DNA from: JAUVUV01 sp964548275
GTDB lineage: Bacteria > Gemmatimonadota > Glassbacteria > GWA2-58-10
Direction of reading: 5' to 3'
Assembly: GCA_964548275.1 (NCBI GenBank)
Contig: CAZJQI010000091.1
Coordinates: 1-6,312, forward strand
Length of the DNA stretch: 6,312 nucleotides
Part shown: positions 6,226 to 6,312 of the stretch, piece by piece
How positions within the stretch are numbered: the stretch's first letter is position 1
Layout of the letters: the number at the start of each line of letters is the position of its first letter
The notes under the pieces: generated by a model
What the model saw: the letters and a program-made list of their open reading frames with translations, nothing else
Told to the model about the DNA's origin: nothing
Databases searched by the model: none
Position numbers and translations under genes: made by a program

Positions 6226-6288
6226 CGCTCCGGCATGCCTTTCGTGCTCAGGGTGTGCCCTGAGCACGAGGCGACCTCCAAAGGAGCG
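6226..6288. repeat. 63-base nested inverted repeat (REP-like palindrome or bidirectional terminator)
   Basis: Three nested stems share one axis. CGTGCTCAGGG (6243-6253) pairs perfectly with CCCTGAGCACG (6258-6268) around the loop TGTG. GCCT (6237-6240) pairs with AGGC (6269-6272) after a two-base bulge. An outer CGCTCC (6226-6231) pairs with GGAGCG (6283-6288). Together there are 21 paired positions in 63 bases. The length, GC-rich stems and intergenic site recall REP-type extragenic palindromes. No T-run follows, which argues against a simple terminator. Whether it recurs in the genome cannot be seen here. Confidence 0.65.
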
Positions 6289-6312
6289 AAGTAAAAGAGA
6301 CAGATGAAGAAT

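Larger units (their letters stand above)
6009..6312. other. Non-coding region after the plus-strand gene, rich in small repeats and hairpins
   Basis: No gene is visible in these 304 bases. In order they hold two direct copies of TTGTTTACA, a GC-rich hairpin, an 8-base perfect stem-loop, a weak hairpin followed by TTTT (AACCTG/CGGGTT, 6121-6140), and a 63-base nested inverted repeat. The last bases contain an ATG (6304-6306) followed by AAG-AAT, which could open a further exported-protein gene, but only three codons are present and no clear ribosome site lies at the right distance. Confidence 0.6.

Noticed and set aside
6304..6312. ATG-AAG-AAT at the right edge as the start of another exported-protein gene
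   Set aside because: Only three codons are visible and the nearest AAGGAG is about 18 bases away, so it cannot be supported from this window alone.

Overview
The window looks like an accessory polysaccharide-degradation locus from a Gram-negative, free-living bacterium. The evidence for this is a lipoprotein (lipobox) signal on one enzyme, Sec signals on the other two proteins, usable Shine-Dalgarno sites, and moderately GC-rich genes separated by AT-rich spacers. The taxon cannot be fixed from this sequence. The gene types would fit polysaccharide specialists such as Planctomycetes, Lentisphaerae or FCB-group candidate phyla, but that is only a guess. There are no rRNA, tRNA, transposase, CRISPR or phage features.

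Three genes are supported, all encoding exported proteins. (1) Positions 103-954, minus strand: a secreted protein of about 283 residues with a predicted concanavalin A-like/jelly-roll fold, of the kind seen in several polysaccharide lyase families. Its best start is a TTG preceded by AGGAGA, not the ATG 102 bases upstream. (2) Positions 1464-3578, minus strand: a 704-residue lipoprotein of the heparinase II/III-like type. (3) Positions 3828-6008, plus strand: a 726-residue secreted heparinase II/III-like protein. Proteins 2 and 3 are co-linear paralogues from the N-terminal HPR motif to the C-terminal domain, and they are transcribed divergently from a 249-base shared control region. Each has lost a different subset of the positions that normally form the family's active and metal sites.

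Layout: 1-102, short spacer after gene 1; 103-954, gene 1; 955-1463, a 509-base AT-rich non-coding gap with small inverted repeats; 1464-3578, gene 2; 3579-3827, divergent intergenic region with a strong sigma70-like promoter for gene 3 and a possible 22-codon leader ORF; 3828-6008, gene 3; 6009-6312, non-coding, with a tandem 9-base repeat, several hairpins and a 63-base nested inverted repeat near the right edge.

Working model (inference): an outer-membrane-anchored and a periplasmic or secreted heparinase II/III-fold protein act with a jelly-roll lyase-like protein on one uronic-acid-containing or otherwise acidic polysaccharide. No transporter, regulator, sulfatase or SusC/SusD pair is in the window, so the substrate cannot be named.
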